DNA from: Firmicutes bacterium HGW-Firmicutes-16
GTDB lineage: Bacteria > Bacillota > Clostridia > Oscillospirales > Oscillospiraceae
Length of the DNA: 64,000 bases
Direction of reading: 5' to 3'
NCBI GenBank assembly: GCA_002841545.1
Contig: PGZZ01000002.1
Span: forward strand, 488,316 to 552,315
A model generated the notes under the pieces. It searched no databases and was not told where the DNA came from. It saw nothing but the letters and a program-made list of their open reading frames with translations. The position numbers and the translations under genes are program-made. Of this stretch, positions 44,917 to 54,522 are shown piece by piece; positions within the stretch are counted from its first letter, which is position 1, and each line of letters opens with the position of its first letter.

Positions 44917-44948
44917 ATTAAAAACGGCGGACATTTCTGCCCGCCGTC
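44917..44948 (-). terminator. Terminator after the HIT gene
   Basis: GACGGCGG and CCGCCGTT arms followed by TTTAATAA on the minus strand. It separates alaS-HIT from comEC-holA. Confidence 0.82.
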
Positions 44949-44999
44949 AGGCGTTTATTCATCGCTTGCCGAAAACGTATCTTTCTAGGGTATTGCTTT

Positions 45000-45341
45000 T
45001 TACACCAGCGTTTCTCCGAGAGGTTTTCCGGCAAGCACGTGGAAGTGAATGTGCGGAACTGTCTGTCCCGCGTTTTCGCCGCAATTATTGATGACGCGGA
45101 AGCCATTTTCAAGCTTCTTCTGCACCGCGAGTTTCGCGATAACTTCGAAGCAGTGGGCAACAATGTCCGAATTCACGGGCGTTATATCAGCCGCTGACTT
45201 TATGTGTTCTTTGGGAACCACCAGAAAATGGACCGGTGCCTGCGGGTGTATATCGCGGAACGCCACAACCTTGTCGTCCTCATAAATCTTGTCGGAGGGG
45301 ATTTCTCCAGCGGCTATTTTGCAGAAAATACAGTCTGTCAT
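45000..45341 (-). CDS. HIT-family nucleotide-binding protein
   Basis: 113 residues of the Hint/PKCI branch. CIFCKIAAGEIPSDKIYEDD at the start and the histidine triad TVPHIHFHVLAG at ~93-104 mark the AMP-lysine/nucleoside phosphoramidate hydrolase fold. It lies 35 bases after alaS, which suits a role in clearing aminoacyl-adenylates, although this is an inference from position and from known Hint activity. Confidence 0.93.
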   Translation of the reverse strand: MTDCIFCKIAAGEIPSDKIYEDDKVVAFRDIHPQAPVHFLVVPKEHIKSAADITPVNSDIVAHCFEVIAKLAVQKKLENGFRVINNCGENAGQTVPHIHFHVLAGKPLGETLV

Positions 45342-45375
45342 TTTAATCCTCCTTTAGCATAACGCGTAGAAAAGC

Positions 45376-48021
45376 TTAATCCTTGACTTTATCGTTCACA
45401 TAGTTATCAATCGTTGCTAGCGCATTATCGAGCATGAGCTCGTCCTTCGCGCCGCCCATCGCGCGCTCTGGCTTTCCGCCGCCGCTGCCGCCTGTTATCG
45501 CGGTAACGTGCTTTATCAAATCGCCGGCACGGATGCCCTTTTTAATCGCGGCGTCTCCGCAGACGGAGAGAAGACTTATCTTGTCCCCATTTACTGAAGC
45601 CAGCACGACAACTATGCTCTCGTCCTTGTCGCGGAGCATATCGCCCATCAGCCGCAGATCGTCCGCTGACAGCTCGGGGAAAATTCCCGTAATGATTTTT
45701 AGTCCCTTGACGGTCTTTGCGCCGAACATAACTCTGTCGGCCTCCGCCTTGATCTGCTGTGCCTGCATCTTTTCAACCAGCTTGCGGGCGCTCTTTGCTT
45801 CCTGAATGAACTGGGCGAATTTATCTTCCAGCTCATTCGGGTTCGTTTTCAGAGTCTCGGCAATGCGGCGCAGAATCTCGGAGCCCTCGCGCATTTCGTC
45901 CATCACGAGCTCGCCGACAACGGCTTCAATGCGTCTAACACCGGACGCGACCGAAAATTCGCTCTTTATACGGAAGGGACCGACCTTCGCGGTGTTATCC
46001 AGATGCGTTCCACCACAAAGCTCGACGGAATAGCCCTCACCCATGTTGACAACGCGAACAAATTCTCCGTATTTCTCGGAAAACAACGCCATCGCGCCCA
46101 TTTTCTTAGCATCGGCTATTGCCATTTCCTTAATGTCGATAGTGTAGCCCTCGAGTATCGCGCGGTTAACGTACTTCTCGACAAGCTTCAGCTCATCCTC
46201 GGCAATTGCGGAAAAATGCGTGAAATCGAAGCGGAGCTTATCGGGCTCAACAAGTGAGCCAGCCTGCTCGACATGGTCGCCGAGAACTGTTCGCAGTGCC
46301 GTATGCATAAGGTGTGTCGCGGAGTGAGCGCGCATGATTGCGCGGCGGCGCTCCACATCTATCCTCGCTGTCACGGTGTCCTCAACGGCAATTTGTCCGC
46401 TTCTCATAACGCCGTGGTGCATGTATTTTCCGGCTTTGTTTTTCTGAACATCAGTAACTTCAAAATCACCGTACATAGTCTTTATTGAACCGTAATCGGC
46501 GGTCTGTCCGCCCATTTCGGCATACATTGGCGTTTTGTCAAGAACTATAATGGCCTCGTCGCCCTCATGCGCCTTTGCGGAAAGCTCCTCGCCTACGACA
46601 ATGGCAAGCACTTTTGCCTCGTCCTCAATGCGGTCATATCCGACAAACTTCGTGGGCGTAGTGTCAAGCCCGAGGTCTATTCCCGCCCATGCAAGGTCGC
46701 CCAGAGCGGCTCTCGCTTCTCTCGCCCGGACTCTCTGCTCCTGCATGCACTCGTCAAAGACCTTGCGGTCAATTTTGAGTCCCTGCTCCTCGGCTATCTC
46801 CGCTGTGAGGTCAACGGGGAAACCGTAGGTGTCGTAAAGCTTGAAAGCGTCAGCTCCGCTGAACTGAGTCTCGCCTTTTTTCTTATGCTCATCGAGCATA
46901 TCGGAAACGATTTTCATGCCCGCGTCGATGGTCTTGGAGAAGTTTTCTTCTTCGATTTTTATCACGCGGGTGATATAGTCCTGTTTCTGAGAAAGCTCGG
47001 GATAGGCGATTTTGTTCTCTTTGATAACAGTTTCGCAGACCTCAAAGAGGAAGGGCTCGTTGACGCCCAGAAGCTTGCCGTGGCGTGCGGCGCGGCGCAA
47101 AAGTCTGCGCAGAACGTAGCCGCGACCCTCGTTTGAGGGCAGTACGCCGTCACAAATCATCATGGTTCCACTTCGGATGTGGTCGGTAATAACGCGCAAA
47201 GAAGTGTCAACATTTTTTGACTGACCGTAGCTTGCACCGGTTATCTCGCTTACTTTGTTCGTGATGCTCATAAGCGTATCGACGTCGAAAAGTGAATCAA
47301 CGCCCTGACACACGACGGCAAGGCGCTCAAGTCCCATGCCGGTGTCGATATTCTTCTGTGCTAGCTCAACATAATGACCCTGTCCGTCGTTACTGAACTG
47401 GCTAAACACGTTGTTCCAAATCTCGATAAAGCGGTCGCATTCACATCCGACCTTGCAGTCGGGCTTTCCGCAGCCATATTTCTCGCCACGGTCGAAATAT
47501 ATCTCCGAGCACGGTCCGCACGGACCGGAGCCATGCTCCCAGAAGTTGTCTGCCTTGCCGAGTTTTGTGATTTTTGCCTCGGGGATACCGATTTCGTCAC
47601 GCCAGATTGCGAAGGCATCGTCGTCCTCCAGATAAACGGAGGGATAGAGTCTTTCGGGATCAATGCCAAGCCACTGCGGTGAGGTGAGAAACTCCCAGCT
47701 CCACGCGATGGCTTCATGCTTGAAGTAATCACCAAAGGAGAAGTTGCCGAGCATCTCAAAATATGTGCCGTGACGAGAGGTGTGGCCGATGTTTTCAATG
47801 TCGCCGGTGCGGATGCACTTCTGACAGGTACAAACGCGCTTGCGCGGTGGTTCCTGATCGCCCGTAAACCACGGCTTCATCGGAGCCATGCCTGAATTTA
47901 TTAACAGCAGCGAAGCGTCGTTCTGCGGTATAAGAGAAAAACTGGGCAGGCGCAGATGTCCCTTGCTTTCAAAGAATGAAAGGAATTTCTCTCGAAGTTC
48001 GTTAAGTCCGAATTTTTCCAT
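45376..48021 (-). CDS. alaS: Alanyl-tRNA synthetase
   Basis: 881 residues from the ATG at 48021 (GGAGG upstream); the frame opens 30 codons earlier but that would run into the T-box terminator. Catalytic domain (GMAPMKPWF, RHGTYFEMLGNFSFGDYFK), editing domain with the metal site HSATHLMHTALR and CGGTHLDNT, and the C-terminal DHHA1 domain ending with a Gly-rich SGGGKPERAMGG. It charges tRNA-Ala and edits Ser/Gly mischarging. Controlled by the alanine T-box leader. Confidence 0.97.
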   Translation of the reverse strand: MEKFGLNELREKFLSFFESKGHLRLPSFSLIPQNDASLLLINSGMAPMKPWFTGDQEPPRKRVCTCQKCIRTGDIENIGHTSRHGTYFEMLGNFSFGDYFKHEAIAWSWEFLTSPQWLGIDPERLYPSVYLEDDDAFAIWRDEIGIPEAKITKLGKADNFWEHGSGPCGPCSEIYFDRGEKYGCGKPDCKVGCECDRFIEIWNNVFSQFSNDGQGHYVELAQKNIDTGMGLERLAVVCQGVDSLFDVDTLMSITNKVSEITGASYGQSKNVDTSLRVITDHIRSGTMMICDGVLPSNEGRGYVLRRLLRRAARHGKLLGVNEPFLFEVCETVIKENKIAYPELSQKQDYITRVIKIEEENFSKTIDAGMKIVSDMLDEHKKKGETQFSGADAFKLYDTYGFPVDLTAEIAEEQGLKIDRKVFDECMQEQRVRAREARAALGDLAWAGIDLGLDTTPTKFVGYDRIEDEAKVLAIVVGEELSAKAHEGDEAIIVLDKTPMYAEMGGQTADYGSIKTMYGDFEVTDVQKNKAGKYMHHGVMRSGQIAVEDTVTARIDVERRRAIMRAHSATHLMHTALRTVLGDHVEQAGSLVEPDKLRFDFTHFSAIAEDELKLVEKYVNRAILEGYTIDIKEMAIADAKKMGAMALFSEKYGEFVRVVNMGEGYSVELCGGTHLDNTAKVGPFRIKSEFSVASGVRRIEAVVGELVMDEMREGSEILRRIAETLKTNPNELEDKFAQFIQEAKSARKLVEKMQAQQIKAEADRVMFGAKTVKGLKIITGIFPELSADDLRLMGDMLRDKDESIVVVLASVNGDKISLLSVCGDAAIKKGIRAGDLIKHVTAITGGSGGGKPERAMGGAKDELMLDNALATIDNYVNDKVKD

Positions 48022-48053
48022 GCTCTTGCTTTCCTCCAAATATTGCTCTCTAC

Positions 48054-48275
48054 AAAAAAATGCTCTCGTCCCCTGTGATTTAGGGGCGAAAGCATGGCTT
48101 CGCGGTACCACCCTAATTTACCCCGAAAATCGGAGTATCTTATGCTGTCTTATATCGGGGACAGACCGCCCGCTCTCACGGGTCGCTCAAAAGTGGCTGC
48201 GAAAAGTGCCTGTGAGGAGCTTTCACCGTTCTCCCTCTCTTTGCACGGCTGCTTAACGCTGACTTTTTCATAGCG
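48054..48275 (-). promoter_or_regulatory. T-box leader of alaS (alanine, likely GCC specifier)
   Basis: The minus strand has stem I, the conserved antiterminator bulge GGTGGTACCGCG (48102-48113) and a terminator (GCTTTCGCCCC against GGGGACGAGAGC, then a T-run, 48054-48093). The triplet GCC followed by a purine (48195-48197) sits in the same local context (AGCC-purine then TTTGAGC) as in the second T-box in this window, so it is proposed as the Ala specifier. Uncharged tRNA-Ala would favour read-through into alaS. Confidence 0.88.
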
Positions 48276-48417
48276 ATTATTACAATATGACTGATAAATT
48301 TTATCAGTTTTGAGAGTGCTTGTCAACATACTGTTTGTTAGCGAAAATGCCTTTTACCTATACATTTTACCCTAATTCTCACGAAATAACGAAGAGCGAT
48401 GTTTCTCGGCTCGTCGT

Positions 48418-49770
48418 TTACAGGCTGTGCATTTCCAGTCGCTTTTTACGAACAAAAACGTAGTATCCGGCGCAAATCAAAATGCTTGATAGAGTGGAAA
48501 TCGGAACGGCAAGACCGATTGTGAAAAGATCCGTGTTCGGAAGTCGGCTCAGGTAATATGAAATGGGTATCCTCACGGCAAACGAGGACAGCAGTCCCTG
48601 AATCAGCACAAAGTTTGTTTTTCCAATCCCGTTGAAGTAGCCTAGAAAGCAAAACACGAAAGGAACGAGCAAAAATTCAGCTGAAGTACCGCGCATGTAG
48701 CTCTGTGCGGCAGCAATGACAATTGGGTCGTTTTCAAAAAAGCCTGCGAGAACATCTCCCGCGAAGAATGTAAGCGAAAACGTAACAATGCCAAAAGCAA
48801 AGGACGCTATCATACCCGCGCCAAGGCCCTTGATTGCTCTATCCTCCTGCTTTGCGCCGACGTTCTGAGCGACAAAGGCAGAAAGCGCATACATAAACGA
48901 AATAGGCACAAGTGCAAGAAAGACGAACAGCTTTTCCGAAATCCCGATGCTTGCCGAGGCAACGAGTCCCAGCGAATTCATTATTGCGATTATGATGAGA
49001 AAAGAAAAGCTGATACAAAAGTCCTGCAGCGCTATCGGGCCTCCGATTTTAAGTATGCGAAACGATGCACCTTTTGAACTGAGCAGCTTTTTTTTTGTAA
49101 TTTCGAACGGAAGTCTGTCTTTTCTGATTTTGTATATTGAAAATACAACACTCACAGCCTGCGCTAATACTGTTGCGATTGCCGCACCCGTAGCGTCGAG
49201 TTTAAATACTCCGCAAAGCACGAGGTCACCGACTATGTTAGTAACGCATGCGATTGAAATGAATAAAAGCGGGGATTTCGAATCTCCCAAGCCGCGAAAC
49301 AGTGCGCTTATCACGTTGTAGGCCGTTATGAATATCAGTCCCGAGCCGCATATGCGGACATATTGGACCGTTTTTTCAGCCGCTTCGGCAGGAACCTTCA
49401 TCAGAACAACGATTTGAGGCGCAAGCACTGCCATAATGACCGAAATGACTAATCCCACAATAAAAAACAACTTGATGGCTCCGCCGACTGTTTCTGCGGC
49501 GCTTTCATCGTCCTTCGAGCCCACGAAACGACCTATCAACACCGTTACGCCCATCGAGAGCCCAATTATCACTTGTATGATGGACTGCATTATCTGACTG
49601 CCGTTCGCAACAGCGGAAACGCTCGTCGTATTGCCGAATTTTCCGACAACGATGAGGTCGACAGCTCCGTAAAGAGCCTGAAGCAGTATTGTCAGCATGA
49701 GTGGTATTGCAAATTTTAAAAGCGGTGAAAATATTCTCCCTTGTAGAATTGTGTCCTTGCCGATTGGCAT
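48418..49770 (-). CDS. MATE-family efflux transporter
   Basis: 450 residues with 12 predicted helices in two repeats (GRIFSPLLKFAIPLMLTILLQ start, LYGAVDLIVVGKFGN near 30, VAQNVGAKQEDRA later). MATE proteins export cationic compounds by Na+ or H+ antiport. It follows the HD gene by 26 bases on the same strand, so both may share a transcript, though no functional link is evident. The substrate cannot be told. Confidence 0.92.
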   Translation of the reverse strand: MPIGKDTILQGRIFSPLLKFAIPLMLTILLQALYGAVDLIVVGKFGNTTSVSAVANGSQIMQSIIQVIIGLSMGVTVLIGRFVGSKDDESAAETVGGAIKLFFIVGLVISVIMAVLAPQIVVLMKVPAEAAEKTVQYVRICGSGLIFITAYNVISALFRGLGDSKSPLLFISIACVTNIVGDLVLCGVFKLDATGAAIATVLAQAVSVVFSIYKIRKDRLPFEITKKKLLSSKGASFRILKIGGPIALQDFCISFSFLIIIAIMNSLGLVASASIGISEKLFVFLALVPISFMYALSAFVAQNVGAKQEDRAIKGLGAGMIASFAFGIVTFSLTFFAGDVLAGFFENDPIVIAAAQSYMRGTSAEFLLVPFVFCFLGYFNGIGKTNFVLIQGLLSSFAVRIPISYYLSRLPNTDLFTIGLAVPISTLSSILICAGYYVFVRKKRLEMHSL

Positions 49771-49796
49771 AAAAACTCCTTGAGAAGCCTTAGCTT

Positions 49797-50381
49797 CTAT
49801 GTTTCATAATAGCTTTCGTCGTTTGCCTTTTCCTCGCAGGCGCGCATTGCATCAAGAGTCTTCGAAAGCAGCGTTTCAAGCTCCCATCCAAGCAGCTCCG
49901 CTCCCCTTTCGATTACCTCACGGCTGCAGCCGGCGGCAAACTTTTTGTCCTTGAATTTCTTTTTCAGCGAAGAGAGCTCCATGTCCTGAGTGCTCTTTGA
50001 TGGGCGCATGAGCGCGGCGGCCCCTATTAGCCCTGTCAGCTCGTCCGATGCGAACAGTATCTTTTCCATGTGATGCTCCGGAACTATATCGACGCATATT
50101 CCATAGCCGTGGCTTGCTACGGCGTGTATTATTTTTTCATCTAGTCCCTTTTCGCGCATGATTTCCTGTACCTTAACACAGTGCTCTTCGGGATATAGCT
50201 CAAAATCGAGATCGTGGAGCATACCAACAATCTCCCAGAAATCGGCATCATTCGCATAGCCCTCCATCTCCGCAAAATAGCGCATGCAAAGCGCGACTGT
50301 CTGTGAGTGCTTCAGATGGAAAGGGTCCTTGTTATATTCCTTGAGCAGCTCCCAAGCCTGCTTTTTATTGAGCTCTGTCAT
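49797..50381 (-). CDS. HD-domain phosphohydrolase
   Basis: 194 residues. HD motif with His in HLKHSQTVALCMR (~22) and the HD pair in VGMLHDLDFELYPEEH (~53-68), then a downstream HGYGICVD/PEHHME segment that supplies further metal ligands. Such proteins hydrolyse phosphate esters of nucleotides or related compounds; the substrate is unknown. The C-terminal half (FAAGCSREVIERG) is typical of the clostridial HDIG group. Confidence 0.85.
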   Translation of the reverse strand: MTELNKKQAWELLKEYNKDPFHLKHSQTVALCMRYFAEMEGYANDADFWEIVGMLHDLDFELYPEEHCVKVQEIMREKGLDEKIIHAVASHGYGICVDIVPEHHMEKILFASDELTGLIGAAALMRPSKSTQDMELSSLKKKFKDKKFAAGCSREVIERGAELLGWELETLLSKTLDAMRACEEKANDESYYET

Positions 50382-50451
50382 ATCTTATCCCTCCGGAAAG
50401 CATAATTATATCAGAAGAGTATAACACAGAGCAGTAAGAGAATCAATTGAA

Positions 50452-50486
50452 AATAAAAAAGTGACAGGAAAACACCTGCCACTTTA
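50452..50486 (-). terminator. pfkA terminator
   Basis: AAAGTGGCAGG and CCTGTCACTTT arms (one G.U pair) followed by TTTATTTT on the minus strand, right past the pfkA stop. Confidence 0.85.
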
Positions 50487-50500
50487 AGTAAAATCTAATT

Positions 50501-51586
50501 TCAGTCTCCGAAGAAAATGCCTATATCTCTTGCCGTCTGAATCAGCGGATGGTCCGTCGGCAGAAACTTTGTCCTGCTCGCTGAATCCACGAGAGGAACA
50601 GAAACTATCTCCCCACCTTGAATACCGACCATGTAGCCGTACTTCTTTTCCAAAATGAGCCTTGCAGCTGCTGTGCCGAACTGTGTTGCCAGTACTCGGT
50701 CATAAGGGCAGGGTGGGCCGCCCCTCTGGTAATGTCCCGGTACGGTGACGCGCGTCTCCTGTCCGGTAAAGCTTTCGAGTTCACTTGCGATGCTGTAGGA
50801 TATGGTCGAATGCTTCATGGATTCCTTAACTGCTCTGCGCTCGTCCTCGGTAAGAACCGCGTCGTTAACGGAAACCGCACCCTCTGCAACGGCAAGTATC
50901 GTATAGTTGCTCCCGTGCTTCCTTCGCCATTCAATAGCTTCGGCTATTTTTGCCATGTCATACGGAATCTCGGGTATGAGTACGACGTCTGCGCCGCTCG
51001 CTATGCCGGAAATAAGCGTGAGCCAGCCCGCATCACGGCCCATCAGCTCAACTACGAAAACACGGCTGTGGGAGCTTGCAGTGGAATGTATATAATCAAT
51101 GACGTTTGTTGCTATGTCAACTGCACTCTGGAAACCGAAGGTCGTGTCTGTTCCCCAGATATCGTTATCAATGGTTTTCGGCAGTGTAATTATGTTCATG
51201 CCCGCATCCATCAGAAGCTTCGCACTTTTCTGGGTTCCGTTACCACCCATCACGACAAGGCAGTCTAGATTGAGGCGATTATAGGTGTCCAGCATCGCGG
51301 GCATAGTATCGTTGCCTGCGTCGTCCACAATGGCCTTTCCCGGTATAAACTTCTGGCGGGAGGTTCCGAGTATCGTTCCACCTTGAGTTAATATTCCGGA
51401 GAAGTCCTTTGCCTCCATATATTTGTAGTCGCCCTCTATAAGTCCGCGGTAGCCGTCGTACATACCGAAAATCTCAACGTTGTCTATGTGCTGAAAGAGT
51501 GCTTTTCCCACGCCGCGTATAGCCGCGTTCAAGCCCTGACAGTCGCCGCCGCTCGTAACGATTCCTATCTTTGTACTGCGTTTCAT
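50501..51586 (-). CDS. pfkA: 6-phosphofructokinase (Gly/Lys donor-site combination)
   Basis: 361 residues from the ATG at 51586, which has GGGGAG and a promoter upstream; a longer frame is not needed. GIVTSGGDCQGLNAAIRG at the start, MGGNGTQKSA and LPKTIDNDIWGTD in the middle, MGRDAGW and PGHYQRGG later. The donor-site glycine (GGNG) is typical of ATP enzymes, while PKTIDND (Lys instead of Gly) is seen in PPi enzymes and in the group III ATP enzymes; this places it in the latter group, most likely ATP-using. Key step of glycolysis. Confidence 0.92.
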   Translation of the reverse strand: MKRSTKIGIVTSGGDCQGLNAAIRGVGKALFQHIDNVEIFGMYDGYRGLIEGDYKYMEAKDFSGILTQGGTILGTSRQKFIPGKAIVDDAGNDTMPAMLDTYNRLNLDCLVVMGGNGTQKSAKLLMDAGMNIITLPKTIDNDIWGTDTTFGFQSAVDIATNVIDYIHSTASSHSRVFVVELMGRDAGWLTLISGIASGADVVLIPEIPYDMAKIAEAIEWRRKHGSNYTILAVAEGAVSVNDAVLTEDERRAVKESMKHSTISYSIASELESFTGQETRVTVPGHYQRGGPPCPYDRVLATQFGTAAARLILEKKYGYMVGIQGGEIVSVPLVDSASRTKFLPTDHPLIQTARDIGIFFGD

Positions 51587-51628
51587 TCCTTCATCTCCCC
51601 GTATGTTTGTGCCACATATTACAAATGT

Positions 51629-51657
51629 ATCATACATCGTCAAAAATGGAATGTCAA
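51629..51657 (-). promoter_or_regulatory. Probable pfkA promoter
   Basis: TTGACA and TATGAT spaced 17 bases apart on the minus strand, 43 bases before the pfkA start and right after the argG terminator. Confidence 0.7.
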
Positions 51658-51658
51658 T

Positions 51659-51700
51659 AAAAGTTCCGCGATAAGCGTAATGCCTACCGCGGAACTTTTT
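51659..51700 (-). terminator. argG terminator
   Basis: AAAAGTTCCGCG and CGCGGAACTTTT arms form a 12-pair stem with a 17-base loop, followed by ATTG. Confidence 0.85.
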
Positions 51701-51705
51701 GGAAT

Positions 51706-52920
51706 TTATTTCAGAAGTCCCTGCTCCATCATTGCCTTGACCTTGATGGGCAGACCATAGAGGTTTATGAAGCCTTCCGCGTCCTTCTGGTTATAGTCGC
51801 TTGCACCGAAGGTTGCTATGTCTTCGGAATACAATGAATATGGTGAAGTTACCGATGAGTTAATCATATTGCCCTTATAGAGCTTGAGTTTGACAACTCC
51901 AGTCACATTCTCCTGCGTCACATCGACGAAAGCGTCAAGCGCTTTTTTCAGCGGCGTAAACCACTGACCGTTATAAACGAGCTCCGCGTAAGTGACAGAG
52001 AGCTGCTCCTTGAGGTGCGCCGTCGCCTTGTCAAGACAGAGCGTTTCGAGCACCTGGTGCGCGTAATAGAGTATCGTACCGCCCGGAGTCTCATATACGC
52101 CGCGGCACTTCATGCCGACAAGCCTGTTTTCAACGATGTCGATAAGGCCTATGCCGTTTTCGCCGCCAATTTTATTGAGCTTCCAGATGATGTCCGAAAC
52201 CTTCATTTTTTCGCCGTCGAGAGCTACGGGAGTGCCCTTAATGAACTCAAGCTCAACATAGGTCGGCTTGTCAGGAGCCATTTCGGGTGAAACGCCCATT
52301 TCGAGGAAGCCGGGTTTGTTGTAAAGCGGTTCGTTTGCGGGGTCTTCGAGGTCAAGTCCCTCATGGCTAAGGTGCCACATGTTCTTGTCCTTGGAATAGT
52401 TCGTCTCGCGGTTGATCTTTAGAGGAATGTTATGCGCCTCGGCGTATTCGATCTCCTCTTCACGGCTCTGGATGCTCCACTCCCTCCACGGGGCGATAAT
52501 CTTCATCTGAGGAGCGAGCGCCTTTACTGCAAGTTCAAAACGCACCTGATCGTTGCCCTTGCCGGTGCAGCCGTGGCATATTGCGTCCGCCCCCTCTTTG
52601 AGCGCAATCTCAACCAGTCCCTTTGCGATGCAGGGACGCGCTGTTGAGGTGCCGAGTAGGTAGGTCTCGTATTTTGCGCCAGCCTTCATCGCGGGAACAA
52701 TGTAATTTTCGGCGTAATCGTCGATTAGATCGAGAATGTAGAGCTTGCTCGCGCCCGTTTTGAGAGCCTTTTCCTCAAGTCCTTCAAGCTCGTCGGTCTG
52801 ACCGACATTGCCGGAAACAGCTATGACTTCGCAGCCATAGTTTTCCTTTAGCCAAGGGATAATTATCGATGTATCAAGCCCGCCCGAATAGGCAAGTACG
52901 CATTTTTTAATTTCACTCAT
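51706..52920 (-). CDS. argG: Argininosuccinate synthase
   Basis: 404 residues. N-terminal ATP pyrophosphatase loop [17 protein letters not shown], aspartate/citrulline site motifs [13 protein letters not shown] and [14 protein letters not shown]-like [11 protein letters not shown], and the closing [17 protein letters not shown]. It joins citrulline and aspartate in arginine synthesis. No argH follows, so the pathway is split; regulation is likely by an ArgR site that I could not identify. It reads as a single-gene unit. Confidence 0.97.
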   Translation of the reverse strand: MSEIKKCVLAYSGGLDTSIIIPWLKENYGCEVIAVSGNVGQTDELEGLEEKALKTGASKLYILDLIDDYAENYIVPAMKAGAKYETYLLGTSTARPCIAKGLVEIALKEGADAICHGCTGKGNDQVRFELAVKALAPQMKIIAPWREWSIQSREEEIEYAEAHNIPLKINRETNYSKDKNMWHLSHEGLDLEDPANEPLYNKPGFLEMGVSPEMAPDKPTYVELEFIKGTPVALDGEKMKVSDIIWKLNKIGGENGIGLIDIVENRLVGMKCRGVYETPGGTILYYAHQVLETLCLDKATAHLKEQLSVTYAELVYNGQWFTPLKKALDAFVDVTQENVTGVVKLKLYKGNMINSSVTSPYSLYSEDIATFGASDYNQKDAEGFINLYGLPIKVKAMMEQGLLK

Positions 52921-53143
52921 TATGAATTCCTCCGGATATTTATTCAGCTTAACTGCATTATATCATCAGCTATATAAAATATCAATAGTAATTATGCAAC
53001 AATATCCGCTATATTCTGAATATTATTTATAAATATCGATGAGAAGTGGATTTTACACGAATATTAATGAATAATTGCATTTGCGGATAAAACGTGCTAA
53101 TATATGCGCATATAATTTACAGAGCAGAAAGAAGAGATTAATA

Positions 53144-53623
53144 GTGTCCATAGAAAGAGCACGCGAATACCTGCGCGGCTGCGGAGTTGAGGACAGGGTT
53201 CAGGAATTCACCGTTTCGAGTGCAACGGTCGAGCTTGCGGCCGAGGCTCTTGGTGTTGAACCCGCGCGAATTGCAAAAACACTGTCGTTTAAAAGCGGCG
53301 AGGGCGCGATTCTTGTCGTTGCCGCCGGCGACGCGAGAATCAACAACCAGAAATTTAAAGAAAAGTTCAACATGAAGGCGAAAATGCTCACGCCGGAAGA
53401 GGTCGAGGCGCTTATAGGTCATGCGGTCGGCGGAGTCTGCCCATTCGGTATCAACGGCGGCGTTCCCGTCTATATTGACGAATCCGTCCTGCGTTTTGAA
53501 ACCGTTTTTCCCGCTGTCGGCAGCTCGAGCAGCGCTGTCGAGCTGACTTGCGATGAGCTTTATAAATACTCCTCCGCTCTCGAATGGGTGGAGGTCTGCA
53601 AAATTCCGGAGAACGAGGAATGA
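53144..53623 (+). CDS. YbaK/EbsC-type aminoacyl-tRNA deacylase
   Basis: 159 residues from the GTG at 53144, which has AAGAGA upstream and gives the family's start SIERAREYLRGCGVEDRV; an earlier in-frame ATG adds 23 residues unlike the family. The YbaK/ProX domain shows SATVELAAEALGVEPARIAKT, FKSGEGAILVVAAGD and the conserved Lys of FNMKAKML, with GGVCPFGI near 108. Such enzymes clear mischarged tRNA (often Cys-tRNA-Pro or Ala-tRNA-Pro). Stop and start of the next gene overlap (ATGA). Confidence 0.9.
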   Translation: MSIERAREYLRGCGVEDRVQEFTVSSATVELAAEALGVEPARIAKTLSFKSGEGAILVVAAGDARINNQKFKEKFNMKAKMLTPEEVEALIGHAVGGVCPFGINGGVPVYIDESVLRFETVFPAVGSSSSAVELTCDELYKYSSALEWVEVCKIPENEE

Positions 53624-54501
53624 CAAAGTGCTTTCTTTGTCCGAGAAACTGCGGCTCTGACCGTGAAAACGGTGAGCGCGGCTTCTGCGGTCTTGGCGCC
53701 CTGCCCGTTGTGGCGAGAGCCGCGGCGCATTTCGGTGAGGAGCCCTGCATAACCGGTTGCGGCGGCAGCGGAACGGTGTTTTTCTCCGGCTGCAATATGC
53801 ACTGCGTTTTCTGCCAGAACCGCGAAATCAGTTTTGAGGGACACGGCAAAGAAATCAGCGTTACACGGCTTGCCGAGATATTCTCGGAACTTGAGGATAG
53901 TGGCGTCCACAACCTGAACCTAGTTACCGCAACACACTTTGCGGATAAGGTGGTCGAAGCTCTGAAGCTCGCCAAGCCGAAAATTCCTGTTGTGTGGAAT
54001 TCCACCGGCTATGAGAGCGTTGAAACGCTAAAAATGCTAGAGGGCTTTGTACAGGTCTATATGCCGGACCTAAAATACAGCTCCTCCGATGCTGCCCTCC
54101 GCTATTCTGGCGCGAGGAATTATCCGTTTGTCGCGAAGCAAGCCATACTTGAAATGTACCGCCAGACGGGGCCTTTCGTCATGGACGACGAGGGGCTTCT
54201 GAAAAGCGGCGTGCTGATAAGGCATCTTATCTTACCCGACAGGCTTGACGACACGTTTGACGTTATTGATTGGGTGACCGAGTGCTTTCCGAAAAACGCC
54301 GTGCTTTTCAGCCTTATGAGCCAGTTTGTTCCCCTTGCGGATAAAGAAAAATATCCAGAGCTTGACAGATTGCTTACAAAGGAAGAATATGAAAGAGCGC
54401 AGAGCTATCTTTCCCTGTCAGGCATTAAAAACGGGTATTTTCAGGAACTCTCGTCGGCAACTGACGAGCTTATACCTGATTTTGACCTGACCGGAGTATA
54501 A
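53620..54501 (+). CDS. PflX-like radical SAM protein
   Basis: 293 residues from the ATG at 53620, which overlaps the ybaK stop and has GAGG upstream. The radical SAM cluster is CNMHCVFC at ~65-72 (CxxxCxxC), after an N-terminal C-rich leader (CFLCPRNCG ... GFCGLG) that marks the PflX/YjjW-type subgroup. It cleaves S-adenosylmethionine to make a 5'-deoxyadenosyl radical, probably to activate a partner enzyme; no glycyl-radical enzyme is nearby, so the target is unknown. Confidence 0.85.
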   Translation: MTKCFLCPRNCGSDRENGERGFCGLGALPVVARAAAHFGEEPCITGCGGSGTVFFSGCNMHCVFCQNREISFEGHGKEISVTRLAEIFSELEDSGVHNLNLVTATHFADKVVEALKLAKPKIPVVWNSTGYESVETLKMLEGFVQVYMPDLKYSSSDAALRYSGARNYPFVAKQAILEMYRQTGPFVMDDEGLLKSGVLIRHLILPDRLDDTFDVIDWVTECFPKNAVLFSLMSQFVPLADKEKYPELDRLLTKEEYERAQSYLSLSGIKNGYFQELSSATDELIPDFDLTGV

Positions 54502-54522
54502 TTAATATTAGGAGGCGGCATT

